Positions 34,931-45,780 of a DNA stretch of 64,000 nt are shown in pieces. A program made the translations under genes and the position numbers. Below the pieces are notes generated by a model that was not told the origin of the DNA, ran no database searches, and saw only the letters and a list, made by a program, of their open reading frames with translations. Each line of letters begins with the position of its first letter. The first letter of the stretch is position 1. Source of the stretch: Adiantum capillus-veneris (taxonomy: Eukaryota > Streptophyta > Polypodiopsida > Polypodiales > Pteridaceae); the NCBI GenBank assembly GCA_014529385.2, contig CM043966.1, positions 103,611,087-103,675,086 on the forward strand, read 5' to 3'.

Positions 34931-35202
34931 AGCCACAAATATTGTATTTGAACAATTTTGCTCCGTGCTGTAAAAGCTCTAGCTCTCTAAGTAGCTTCCA
35001 TGGTGTGTAACGCTCTTTTCTACTCGCGCTCACATCTTTTGATTGAAAATTATGAGTTTTCGACTTGCCTCTTCTACCACTCGATTCATTGCGTCATTGT
35101 ATTTATATGCGTCATTACGTCATTGTATTTAATGGTCTTTGCGTCATTGTCTACTCTATTCATTCAATATTAAGTTTAAATATTCGTGTGTTTAATGCAG
35201 GT
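34931..35202 (+). other. CACTA-1 intergenic region between the two genes
   Basis: 272 bp without a frame of its own. TTTAATGCAG just before the second gene's ATG resembles an intron acceptor, so a 5' non-coding exon may lie here. Confidence 0.5.
35091..35149 (+). promoter_or_regulatory. TGACG-box array upstream of the second CACTA gene
   Basis: Four CGTCA (TGACG on the minus strand) boxes at about 35092, 35110, 35118 and 35142, within ~110 bp upstream of the ATG. TGACG is the core of as-1-type elements bound by plant TGA bZIP factors. The same four are kept in CACTA-2 (54109-54165). Confidence 0.45.
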
Positions 35203-36516
35203 ATGGATGATGAGGAGTTTCTTTCTTCTTTGTCACCGCAACAGAGACAGTGGTACGTGGAGCGTCATCGCTCTGGCGCATCATCGCGCGTTCCTACACC
35301 ATCCGCATCTCCCTCTCTTTCGGAGCATTCGGCGCGCTCCGAAGCTTCGGCGTCGACGAGACGAGCGTCACACTCCTCTAGACACCGGCGCTCTAGTGGT
35401 GGCGGTGGCGGTTGTTGTGGGGATTCCGCCACCGATGCCTCCACACCGCCTCGTGTTCGACGAGGCTCTTTACCCTCCCCTTCTTTGCCCGCCCCCACAC
35501 CAGCCACAGCATCGCCGTCTACGCCAGGTTTTGCACGGCTGACTGTTCCTAGAAGCTACACACCTCTACCTACTCCGCCAGGAGCCACCCCACTCGACAC
35601 TCCTCGCTTCGGGGCCCAGACGCCGGTGGAGACACCTGACGTCCGTACCCCCATCGACACGCCGCTAGAGACCCCTGCCGGGACACCCAGGTTCACGCGT
35701 CACCGGCCAGAGGGCTTGCCTTACTCCGTCGACATCAGCGGCGGCATCATCATGGATGATGACGGCAAGAAGGTGATCTCGCGCATGCGTGGTCTTTGCT
35801 CTCAGCTGTTTAGACACTATATACTAAACAAATGGAGTGAAGTACCAAGTGATTTAAAAAACAGAGTCATCAGCATACTTCATGATGAGTTTCCCGTTCC
35901 AACACGGGATCAGCGCTTCAATGAAGACCTGATGAAGATTCGAATGCGCGAATACTGCAAACACAAGCGTTCCGAAGTGCAAAAAGCAATCAAGAATGGG
36001 TGGAATAGGCCAGATTGGCTGGCCAAAGAAGATTGGAAGAATGCGAAGAAAGCAGCGCGCGAGAATCCCGACAAGTGGAAGCAAAAAAAGGATGCAGCCA
36101 GAGCGCGAGTAGAGGCAGGGAGCTCGCACCACTTGGGGAGCGGTGGATGGGCATCATTTGAGGCCGATTTTGTAAGTCTTTTCACATTGCTCTTTATGCA
36201 TGTTCGATAGTTTAGGGTTTATGAGTTTTTTAGTTCTAACATAATGAAATCTTTGTATGTTTTGACAGTGGTCGATGACAGGACGTGATCCCACACCGTA
36301 CGAGCGCGAGTACGCAGGCAGGAAGGGCGTAAACGCCCTGATGGACATTCTCAGTTCTCGCGGCGGCATGGTTAGTATTAGGGTTTACTCTTTTTTATTT
36401 TTTGTATTGTTTTATAAATGTCGTTATATGTTTATACTTACTGAAAACTGTCTTATTGTCTTTTTTTGCAGAATCCGACAGATACGCTGCTTGGACGCGA
36501 TGAGACGTCTGATTAG
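35203..36516 (+). CDS. CACTA-1 second transposase gene (Transposase_24-like)
   Basis: Three exons with clean GT-AG borders and intact frame: 35203-36171, 36269-36370, 36472-36516 (TAG), 371 codons. The N-terminal half is low complexity: Ser/Arg-rich, a Gly run, then repeated TP units (PLDTPRFGAQTPVETPDVRT). The C-terminal half resembles plant Ptta/En/Spm accessory transposases: RGLCSQLFRHYILNKWSEVP, FNEDLMKIRMREYC, WLAKEDWKNAKKAAREN, GSSHHLGSGGWASFEADF. In En/Spm a second protein binds subterminal repeats and assists transposition; that role here is inference. Upstream codons are open but start in what looks like a 5' intron; ATG 35203 also matches CACTA-2. No lesion seen. Confidence 0.8.
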
Positions 36517-36880
36517 ACGACGTCAGTTTAGCCGTAGCTAGATAGCATTAGTTTAGGGTTTCTCATAGCTTATGTATCATGAGACGGATTTTATACGTCT
36601 TTTTGAACCATGTATATTATTACATTTGTCACCGCAATTCCTTTTGCCAATCAATTCTTTATGCCTATGATGTTGTACAATTGTCATTATTACATTTTCC
36701 AATCAATTCAGTTTGTCTATGATGTGTACAATTGTCAATTTTGCAAACAATGCGTCTTGTGGGTGACTATTTTGGGTCTATTATTTACCTTTGCACTTTT
36801 TTAAAAAAGTGAATCAAGTACAATATGGTTGATGGGTGGCAGGGCATTCAATGCCCTGCCACCAAAAAAATATTCTCTCA
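36517..36880 (+). other. CACTA-1 3' region of second gene
   Basis: AT-rich, non-coding. Its last part has an inverted pair, GGCAGGGCATT...AATGCCCTGCC (36838-36860), which could form a short hairpin or terminator-like stem. Confidence 0.5.
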
Positions 36881-37138
36881 GGCGTCGCTATAAGCGTCGC
36901 TATTTATGGCTCTGTAGCGTCGCTATATGCGTCGCTATACTCTTCTGTGAGAGCGTCGCTATAAGCGTCGCTATAGGCGTCGCTATAAGCGTCGCTATAT
37001 AGCGACGCTTATAGCGACGGCTATAGCGACGCATATAGCGACGCTTTTAGCGACGCTTATAGCGACGCCGGGGGTTATAAAAACCCAATGTATTTCCGTC
37101 GCTAAGAGCGTCACAAGAGCACATAACCTCTTGTAGTG
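36881..37138 (+). repeat. CACTA-1 right subterminal repeats and terminal inverted repeat
   Basis: Eight GCGTCGCTA units run head to tail from 36881, then six TAGCGACG units in the opposite orientation to 37079. They meet in a perfect 42-bp palindrome at 36978-37019. The end reads CCTCTTGTAGTG, the complement of the left terminus. Confidence 0.92.
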
Positions 37139-37141
37139 CAA

Positions 37142-38005
37142 CGCCTACATAACCAGCTCAAATTCTAGTTTTAGTATCTTGTATTGATAGACACAGTCTT
37201 CTTATGAAAATCTATATAGAAAAAAAATCTTTGGATAAATTTACTTTCACAACTAGGGGTATTTTGGGAATCTTGGAAAATTTGAAGGGCATTTTGGGAA
37301 TTTATGACAAAATATGAGGGGTATATTGGGAATTTTTGAAATTTGAAGGGTATTTTGGGAATTTTCACAAATTAGAGGGGTATTTTGGTCATTTTCCCTT
37401 GAGTTTTAATGAATTTTCTATTTTTTATACTTTTCTTGTGAATTTTCTATTCCCTGTTTTCTATTTTTATTCGATTTTTTTTTTCAATTATTTTTTGTGA
37501 TTTATTTGATTTTTTTAAAAATTCATTTTTTTAATTGAATTTTTTTCTTAATTATTTATATTTTCTTTATTTTTTAATTGTTTTTATTCTTTTTATCCTT
37601 TTGTGATTTTAAAATAATAATAATAATAATATCATTAAAGACTAACCTGCTTAGTAGCTTACTTGGCATCTGTGAGTTGAAACTTGACAGAGGGACGTCC
37701 TTTCAGTAGCGCAAAACAAGGCTTTGATCGTGGGGGGCGGCAGCAGTGCTGAAGGCTGATGTTGACAGTGGCAACGTGGTGGGGTGCAGAGAGAGACGAG
37801 AGAGAGATCCAGCAGGTGCGTGCGTCCGGGCGGGGTCTGACGCGCAGTTAGTGGGCAGAGAGAGACGCACGCTGTTGACTTGGGCAGAGAGAGAATGAAG
37901 TTATGACAGAGAGAGAGAGAGAGCAGATGGGTGCGCAGTCAATGGGGCAGACACGAAATTCGGAAGGTGTGTCTGTTGACAACGGGAGTAGAGAGAGAGA
38001 GACAA

Positions 38006-38040
<35 letters not shown>

Positions 38041-39802
38041 CGAGTGTGCATGTGAGAGTTAGAGAGAGAATGAGATTAGACAGAGATTGAATAAGCTAAG
38101 ACTGTTAAAGGGGTTAGAGAGGGAGAGAGAGAATGGGAGTGTGTGTGTGTGTGTCTGTGATGGGTGGTGTTCACCCGGAGAGAAGAAGAAGAAGAAGAGT
38201 ATTTTATAGCCGAAGGAAACTATCACAAACGATCATAAAGATCTCCATCGACGACGAATTTTATGTGCCACAAGGCACGGTCATCGAAGTCAAAACTGAT
38301 CTTCTATTATTATTATTAAATATTTCTTAAAAAATTCGAACATGCAAAAATACCAAAATAGGCCAAAAATTAGCTGAAAGTCCAAAAAATCGCCCGAAAA
38401 TCACAAAATATCACCAAAAAATCCCAAAAAATTCTATAAACCTTAGAAAATCACCGATATTCACACCGAACATTTTCGATAGGCAAAAGCACACCAAAAA
38501 TAGCAGATTTTACCAAAAATGTAATTTACGACACAATTAACAACCCGGCCCCCGAAAATAGCGAAACTCTCCAACCTCGACCACAAAGAGCACAAATGCA
38601 AACAAAATGATGCTGTAAATACGCACACACAAGATAGCTCGTAAAGATCGCAAAATATCAATTTATTATGGAATTAAGCAAAAATTACTAAAACAATTGC
38701 TAAAAGTTTACAAAAATTATCCAAAACATTTCTACAAATTCTCTGCACATTGGTATTAGTATAGCCAAATAAAATCACACAAATCACATCAATTCATTTG
38801 CCAAACAATTTTATCAATAAAACAAGACTAGGCAATTAAATCGGCAAAATTATCGACAAAACCAGGTCAAAAATTGACGCAATTGGAGTGTGTAAATCCC
38901 TGTTTTGAGCACAAAAACTCAACAATTTTCCATTACACACATCAATTATGCAATCAAAATATGAAGCAATCATGCAAATTGAACACTTTTTAGGCACACA
39001 CACACTAAAAAAATTGGCAGTTTTTATCAATCTTTAGGTGCGCACACAAAAGGGTTAAACTTGTCCAATTTGCAATATGACTTCACAAATCATTAGCTGT
39101 GCATGAACACAACACAAATCAATCATCACAATTGAAAAATCATTAAGCACACATTGATTTTTAGGTGCACAAACATGGGCAAAATAGTACACACATACCT
39201 AAAATTAGGCATACACACACTCAATTAGAATGCACACACACTTAATTTTAGTGTACTCACACTTGCAATTGACCATGCAAGCATGCAATAAACTCAATTA
39301 GGCATCCAATTAGCAACACACATTCACCAATTAGCAATTGAAACTTATCAAATCCATATGCCACCAAATCTTAAAATGTTTGGCATTACAATGGCATGAA
39401 AATGAATAATCAACAAATTTCAATCCACATTGCATCAACATAGCATTGCATCAACATTACATTGAATCATGGTGGAATCTCTACACAATTCTACACATCT
39501 TTAGATTCTAGGAAGGTTGAGAATACCACCTTGATTACATTTCCATTGAAGATCAATTGAATGGTCGAATGCTCCAATCCTTTATAGCAAATTAGCAAGT
39601 TAGCAAATATTAGTCAAATTAGCAAGGGGTTAGTGTGAAATTAGAGTGTGTATACACACAATTGGCAAGATATAGTATCAAATTAGGGAATTATGAACAC
39701 ATTGCTTCATGCACACACATCCAAAATCCAAAAAAATATAAACAGACAAGTGAAATTAGTGAGGGAAGGCATTCGATTATGCCACAATTACACTAGGGTA
39801 GG
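37142..39802 (-). other. Asp-2 leader, primer-site-proximal part
   Basis: Non-coding sequence between CACTA-1 and the primer site. It holds the right minisatellite arm (37254-37399), an AT-rich stretch (37400-37640), a GA-rich stretch at 37780-38130 with (GAA)n at 38183-38197, and an A/CA-rich tract (38330-39800) with many CAATT and ACACA words. Short frames occur but none resembles a protein. Confidence 0.5.
37254..37399 (+). repeat. Inverted minisatellite, right arm
   Basis: Five units of about 28 bp with GGGGTATTTTGGGAA or variants. 37321-37399 pairs with 30065-30147. Without CACTA-1 the two arms would be about 240 bp apart, so this was a hairpin-forming repeat before the insertion. Confidence 0.75.
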
Positions 39803-39825
39803 CCATCGCCCCGGCAACGGCGCCA
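39803..39825 (-). other. Asp-2 primer-binding site (tRNA-Asp type)
   Basis: Minus strand TTGGCGCCGTTGCCGGGGCG, five bases after an LTR end in CA. This is the best-preserved copy of the motif used with tRNA-Asp by Athila/Tat-like plant elements. Confidence 0.75.
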
Positions 39826-39830
39826 ACTAT

Positions 39831-40755
39831 TGGGGGTCCCATCATTGCAATAGCTCCAATGAACAACAAAATTATCAATCTAGAGGGATGAGCTACCCGG
39901 ATAGGGCATGGGAGCACTCACACGGTTAGTGAGCTAATTATGAAAACACGAATGGTTAACTCTACATGGTGAGTTTCTCGGCCTATGGAGGAGTCAAGCC
40001 ACAATGAAGGGTGATCTCCACATCCACTTCTCTTCACCTCCAAGTAACCCAATCACACACACTATGATTGCAGGACACACAGAACACTAATCCTATCATG
40101 CAAGACACTAGTAGCAAGCACACACATATAGATCTATCGAGCACCACACTCCAATCAAACCTCCATGCACACACAAGTAAAAGAGGGCAATCACACAAGA
40201 TTAGATAAGGATTAACCACTAACTAGTTAAGATCTAGCTAGTATAAGCATCATAGGCAATCATAAGAACCATGAGAGAGGCATAGTGAAAGAGAATGAAT
40301 CATTGATTAGTGTTAATCAAGTCTCATGAGCAACGAGAAGCTCAAGGACTCCATAGCCACACACCTCAAGAGCTCTCACCAAAGAGTGCTCTCACCAAAG
40401 AGTCCTCTCAAAAAATGAGCTTTGGAACCCTAATTTCATTTACACACTACCTTATACCGAGGGTAGAAATATGCAATGTCCGGGCGCCCAAGGCCTTTAG
40501 GGTTCCATCACTTCTTGAATCTGCAACCTAGGCACAATAACTGACCTATTCTTTACAACTTGGAACTCCCATTGAGCCCATAACACGTTAAAATATTACA
40601 ATGGATTGAAATTAATCGCGAAATTACAATACGTGACCATTTTGGAAAAATGTGTAGCTCCAATCTTTATTGCTTCTTTACTTTGATCTTTGATGTGCAT
40701 TTGTATGTCTTTGGTATTTAACAGCTTCTGTTAACTAACGTTGACTCAGTTAACA
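39831..40755 (-). mobile_element. Asp-2 5' LTR
   Basis: 925 bp, minus strand. Begins TGTTAACTGAGTCAACG at 40755 and ends CCCCCA at 39831. The first ~310 bp align with the start of the Asp-3 LTR (49256-49580), including CAATGGGAGTTCCAAGTT and GGTCAGTTA; the rest does not. A TATA-like GGTATAAGG lies near 40450. ATCGCGAAATT near 40615 recalls the palindrome core of the Asp-3 leader. Confidence 0.75.
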
Positions 40756-41698
40756 ACCACACAAGCAATGTGAAAGTGATCCAAAAAATTGGTGGTGATG
40801 TCTTCTCCCTTCTTGCCACCAAATGTGGGAAAAGAGACACTTGCCATGGTAGTAAATCAATGAGCAGACGATTACAAATCATTTTTATTTGGAATGACTT
40901 AGTGATTCATAAAGGTTTATATAGGGCTAGGAAACTAGAGATGGAGCTAGGAAGAGCATAATCCTAGAATAGAATAAAGATGCTTACATCAAAAGAGTGG
41001 TAGTAATCAAGAATGGGCAGGATGAGGGGATGAGGGGATCTAAGGATCTCATCAAGCATCTCTGCTCCAAATAGGAAAACAATATTTTGCTGATAGACTA
41101 TCTTCCTATCAATGTACACGTTTACATGCATGTATCACAAGAAATGAAAAGGAAAGACTTCTAACCTATCGTTATTATCCATGTTGCTTTAAATGCTAGA
41201 TTTGCATACCTTAAGTGTTGACAAGGTGACACCTTCACCACAAGTCTCTACCTCTTGTTGAAGCCCACATAATCCTCCATACTGGCTCAAAATAGAATGG
41301 CCAAGAAGAGTCTATCTCAATCAAGTTTCCATTTTGCATGCAGCGGCGATGCTTGGGTGGTCATACTTCACTTGAACTCTCTAGGCCTAGAGAGATTGTA
41401 GGCCCACTTGCTTCCACAAAATGCTTTAGGCTTTGTGGCTTGGACTTTGTGCTTGATGTAGTTGAAAACTCTTCTCTGATCGTTCCAGAGAAAACACTTG
41501 GTGCTACACAAAAATTGACTGATGTGAGAGTTATAATGCGATTCTCAAAAGCAAAACTCACCATTCCTTCTTCACCTTCTCTGTTGCCACTCATTGAAAA
41601 AAAATATTTGGTTGACAGCAGTGATGACATTCCGTAGCCCTCTCTCTTGATGATCTTGATTTACAATTAGCACCATCAATGCGTGATGGGGATCTTAC
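40756..41698. other. No gene supported
   Basis: A 99-codon plus-strand frame (41338-41637) overlaps an 89-codon minus-strand frame. Neither resembles a known domain. If the exon at 41699-42010 is real, its intron would begin here (GTAAGA on the minus strand at 41698). Confidence 0.4.
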
Positions 41699-42010
41699 CT
41701 GTTGGATATCAATGACACTATAACCTGGCAGTAGCATTTTGATGAAGGTCTTGAGTGCTTCTACAATCTCCTCTTCTTTGGTCCTCCAATTTGAAAACTC
41801 TTGTGGCCACTCATGCATGATTGATGGCATGAATCAATACTCTTTGTTGACTAAAGGTCTTTGCAAAGCCCTCCTCAGTGGGGATCCCAAATGAGAGGTG
41901 GAAGCACAAAACAGACCTGGTGGCCTCTACAACCAATAGCCTCATCATAGGAGGTACATAATAGGGGAACCACCTAGCTTGGAATGCGTCTAGGATGCAT
42001 GGTAGGGGGG
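41699..42010 (-). pseudogene. Coding-like fragment with splice donor, abutting Cop-1
   Basis: Minus-strand reading gives LDAFQARWFPYYVPPMM, LLVVEATRSVLCFHLSF and then, after a stop and frame change near 41825, HEWPQEFSNWRTKEEEIVEA and MLLPGYSVIDIQQ. It ends in CAG/GTAAGA, a consensus 5' splice site, at 41699/41698. The composition is protein-like, but I do not recognise the family. It stops exactly where the copia LTR begins (42011), so the copia element may have inserted into an exon, or this is an element-borne fragment. The frame change means it is not intact. Confidence 0.35.
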
Positions 42011-42879
42011 TGTTGGCACATAGCACACGAAAGATGTAAGAGAAGGAGAGAGAGGGAGAGGAAGAGATCAATAGAGCTTCATTAATATAGGCTTCATATA
42101 CACCATACAAACATTTATGAGAAGAATTTCACATGATCAACATCTCACAAGCTCATGTGTCCATGGTAACTCTAGCCCTTGGCCATTAAGAAACCAAGAC
42201 AAAGGACCATAGCCAATATTATGCCAGGATGTACATATGGAAGCGTGAGTGCTAGAGATTGATTAGGCATGTGTTTAAAAAATATAAGGCCTCCTTTTAT
42301 AGGCCAAGAGAGTGATTAGGGAGGAGATTATCAGTAAGAGAAATTATCACAAAGTAGCCTCAGTTAGAGACATTCCCCCAATGAGAGAGCTCCATGTGCC
42401 CTGCTTATTAACCAATTTCCTCCTGGTCGCCTTCATCATGGAAGCTTTGTCTCCATGATTGATTCTAAGAGATTCCTTATAATATTTGAAAGAATCTTGA
42501 TAAAATCAGAGAAAATCCAGCAACAATGGAGAGAAACCTATAAGAAATTGTGTGTATGGAGTTGGATAATCAGGACTTCTTTCCCATGTGGACAGATAGG
42601 CTCCACCATTTTGGCCATATCTCCCAAACCGTAGCTCCAAAAATTAAAAAACAAATAGGGACAAAAAGATCATCTCAACGCCCACAAGTTTTCTATTGAA
42701 AACTTTTTCCAATTTGAAATGGAAAAAATGGAGAAAATTCCACAAAAAATATGTGCCTATCTTTTCGCTCCAAAAGTCTTCCAGGTGGTCCCCTCTTGAC
42801 TCCATGTGGAAGCCTTGTGTTCACAAGTGAATTATGATTGAATTTGATAATATTTTGTTGAGTCCAACTCCATAACACA
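42011..42879 (-). mobile_element. Cop-1 3' LTR
   Basis: About 869 bp on the minus strand, starting TGTGTTATGGAGTTGG (or two bases later) at 42879 and ending GTGCCAACA at 42011. The purine-rich GGGAGGAGAATCTTA at 42880-42895 is the polypurine tract. TATAAAAGGAGG on the minus strand (42290-42301) is a good TATA box. Beyond the end the plus strand reads GGTAGGGGGG. Confidence 0.75.
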
Positions 42880-43019
42880 TAAGATTCTCCTCCCTTTCAC
42901 TATTGGTTCTTATTCTTCACCTGTAGTAACCGGCAGGTAGAGATTGTTAGGTAGAATAAACATCCAATGATTTTTTGTTTTCATAGGTTTTGTTCCTACC
43001 TTTCCTTATTTTTGTGCCA

Positions 43020-45780
43020 TCAAGTACATACCAAGAGAGAGGTGGACCAAAAATTTGAAAAGTGGCCCTCAGTGGTAATGCACCTCAATGTGCTTTGTGG
43101 GAGCATGAAAAACTGGGTTTCTCGCAATTGCCAATGCGCTCTCACTATCAGTGTAGATAGTGTTGGCACTGCCCTGTCCAACACCCAAATTATCCATAAG
43201 GCATTTGGGCCATAAACAGTTAGTCTAGATGTGAAGACTTCCTTGTACTTGGCCTCACAGCTAGAAGTGGCCACAGTAGGTTGCTTCTTGCTCAACCATG
43301 ATACACATGAACTGCCAAGCATGAGACAAAAACCACTTGTGGACACTCTGTGTCAAAACAACCAACCCAATTTGAGTTTGAAAATGCATGTAAGTTTTGT
43401 GGCAATGATCCCCCCTTGGGATAAAACAAGCCAAGATGTAAAGTGCCACTCAAGTAGTGTAAAATCCTCTTGACAATCTGCTAATGCTTAGACCCTGGGC
43501 TATTCATAAATTTGCTAACCTATGAGACTACAAAATAAATATCCGGCCTCGTGTTTCATACATAAATGAGGCATACAATAGAAATTGGGTAAAGGTTGAC
43601 ATCTACAGGATCACCAGCATCATGAAGACTCAATTTCAAACCTGTTTCCATAGGAGTGGAAATAGGTTAGCAATCCTCAAGTCCAAACTTACATAGCAAT
43701 GTCTCTATATAACTTGTTTGACACAAGGCAATACCACCATCGCACTTCTTAAATTTTATACCCAAGTAATGATGCAACATCCCCTAATATTTTGTCAAAA
43801 GTAGAATTCAAATCGGCCTTAAATTCAACAATATGTCTCTCATTCGGTTCAATGATCAGCAAATTATCTACATAAAGAACCACAATGAGAAGTACATCAC
43901 CCTCACGCTTTACATACAATGTTCTTTTTGCTGGACTATTACGAAAGCCTTCTTTGACCATGAGTGTCAGCCTTCTCATACCAAGCACAAGGAGATTACT
44001 TCAACCCATACAAAGCTTTGTTACATTTTCACACCTTACCCTCTTGTCCTTTCTTGACAAAACCGCGAGGCTACATTACATAAACTTCCTCAAATATGTC
44101 ACCATTCAAGAAAGCAATAACAATGTCTGACTTGTTGTGCATAACCCTTTGCAACAACTCGAGCCTTATAGCAATCAGTCTCACCATCCGGCTTGCGTTT
44201 CAACTTGTAAACCTACTTCATACCAATGGACTTTTTGCCAGGAGGAAAATCACATAAATTCCAAGTGTCATTTGCTATAAGTGCATCATATTCTGATTGC
44301 ATGTTGCAGCCATCCAATTTTGGAATCAAAAGACAGAGGTTCCTGAACTTCATGTAAGGTAGACACAACCAAAGCATAACAATATGATTCATAAGAGGCA
44401 TGGCAAGAAACTAAATGAGTATGACTAGACAAAGTTGCATCCAATTTACTGTCACACAAAGTATACACCAGCCATTTAGGCATACCTCTAACCTGCTCAT
44501 TCTCAACCCTTTCCTCATCAAGTATATCATGTACATTTGCATCAATAATAGGCTGATTTTTAACATTTTTAGAAACCCCCATAGGCTATACATTTTTCCC
44601 ATTGGAATTCACATTTGTACTTCCACCACTAAAAAGAGGCAACAAAGTTCCATAAATGTCTTGTGAGCTTACATTACTGCCTCTGGTACATGACAGCAAG
44701 GGCTGAACAGAATCTTCCACAAACACAACATCCCATGAAACTAGACTACACTTTGTTTGTGGATGATACAACCTATAAAATTTTCTTTCAGCACTATAAC
44801 CAGCAAAAATACATTTTACAACCTTATCATACAATTTTTTGCGTTGTGTTTGTGGAACTAAAGCATATATCAAACAACCAAAAACACGCATGTGCTCAAT
44901 AGAAGGCTTTCCATCATGCCATACTTCATATGGAGTAATAGATTGCAAATCTTTCGTAGGACACCTGTTCAATTCATAACCGGCATACATGATGGGCTCA
45001 AACCAAAAAGAATTTGGCAAAGCTTGACTTTTGACCGTATATCATGCCATTTTTGTAAGTGACCTATTTTTCCTCTCAGTAAATCCACTTTGTTGAGTCG
45101 TATAAGGCACTATACATTGGTGTTTTATCCCACAACTAACTAGGAATGCATTAAATTCATGAGACATATACTTCCCCCCTTGATCGGAATGGAGGGTGCC
45201 CATAGTACATTTCAAGACATTTTTGCCATAGCCAGAAATTGTTTGAAGCACATAAATACTTTAGACTTCGCTTTAAGCAGAAATACCCATGCATGCCTGG
45301 AGTAACCATCAACGAAAGTCACAAAGTAAAGGTAATTTCCCAAAAATGGAAGTTTGCATGAGCCCACAAACATCACTATGCACAAGCTGCAACCTGCATG
45401 TGATCCTAACTGAACCATCCTTTGGAAACTTTGAACGCTAGATGTTACCCAAAATACAACCTTCACAAACATGTTTGACGACATGTGCTTCAAGAGGCGC
45501 CAAAGAATCAACCATATCAACTTTTTGCAATCGCAACAAACTGGCAAAATTCAGATGACCAAAACGTGCATGCCAAAGTTTTGCATTTGAAATAGACTTT
45601 GAGTCCACAACTGCATTTGCAAAATTCTACCCACACTTGTCATACAAAGTGAGCTTATACAACCCACTAACATTCTTCTCCCCATGAGCGCGGAGTTCGT
45701 TGGCTGAAGGTAATGTACCCAAGCATGTTTTCTTTGTCGGAACATACTCTTGAGGTAGGAGTAGGAAAATCCCTGAAGAC
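43020..45780 (-). pseudogene. Cop-1 pol (integrase, RT, RNase H), degraded
   Basis: Copia pol makes cDNA and integrates it. Visible on the minus strand: GAG-pre-integrase (SGLYKLTLYDKCG, ~45640); integrase core (VDGYSRHAWVFLLKAKSK ~45300; SDQGGKYMSHEFN and TTQQSGFTERKNRS ~45060-45190); integrase C-terminal part (ELNRCPTKDLQSITPYEVW, CIFAGYSAERKFYRLY, 44586-45020); RT entry (ALIANDTWNLCDFPPGKKS, ~44230-44290); RT active site LYVDNLLI where YVDD is expected (~43870); and RNase H (KQPTVATSSCEAKY, then FHAPTKHIEVHYH, 43020-43346). Many frameshifts and stops separate them, and YVDN has lost the second catalytic Asp. Not functional. Confidence 0.9.

Larger units (their letters stand above)
30279..37138 (+). 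mobile_element. CACTA-1, CACTA (En/Spm) DNA transposon
   Basis: Both ends read CACTACAAGAGG inward, the canonical CACTA terminus, and the element is flanked by a 3-bp target duplication CAA (30276-30278 and 37139-37141). Inside are subterminal TAGCGACG repeats, microsatellites, a captured HMA-domain fragment, a tnp2-like transposase gene with introns and a second intact gene of the Transposase_24 type. At 6,860 bp it is short for an autonomous plant CACTA element, consistent with the internal loss seen in its transposase. It lies antisense in the leader of Asp-2. Confidence 0.95.
28619..40755 (-). mobile_element. Asp-2, 5' half of a minus-strand LTR element
   Basis: Reads on the minus strand from a 5' LTR (39831-40755) through primer site (39803-39825), a leader now split by CACTA-1, to the gag start (ATG at 29230), and is cut at 28619. 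LTR start and gag are clearly related to Asp-3 (49256-60763). No pol and no 3' LTR are present. Confidence 0.75.
42011..45780 (-). mobile_element. Cop-1, 5'-truncated Ty1/copia element
   Basis: Minus-strand order from high to low coordinates: GAG-pre-integrase, integrase, RT, RNase H, then polypurine tract and 3' LTR. Integrase before RT is diagnostic of copia. Gag proper and the 5' LTR are absent; at ~45780 the sequence changes to Pro/Ala/Ser-rich low-complexity coding unlike a gag. Confidence 0.85.

Noticed and set aside
35065-35202. Extending the second CACTA gene upstream to a 381-codon first exon
   Set aside because: The extra 46 codons are hydrophobic, differ in style from the rest and cross a TTTAATGCAG acceptor-like site and the TGACG cluster. 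The frame also runs past the exon end into the intron. ATG at 35203 fits both copies better.
41338-41637. 99-codon plus-strand frame
   Set aside because: Overlaps an equally long minus-strand frame, has no domain, and lies where an intron of the neighbouring fragment would be.
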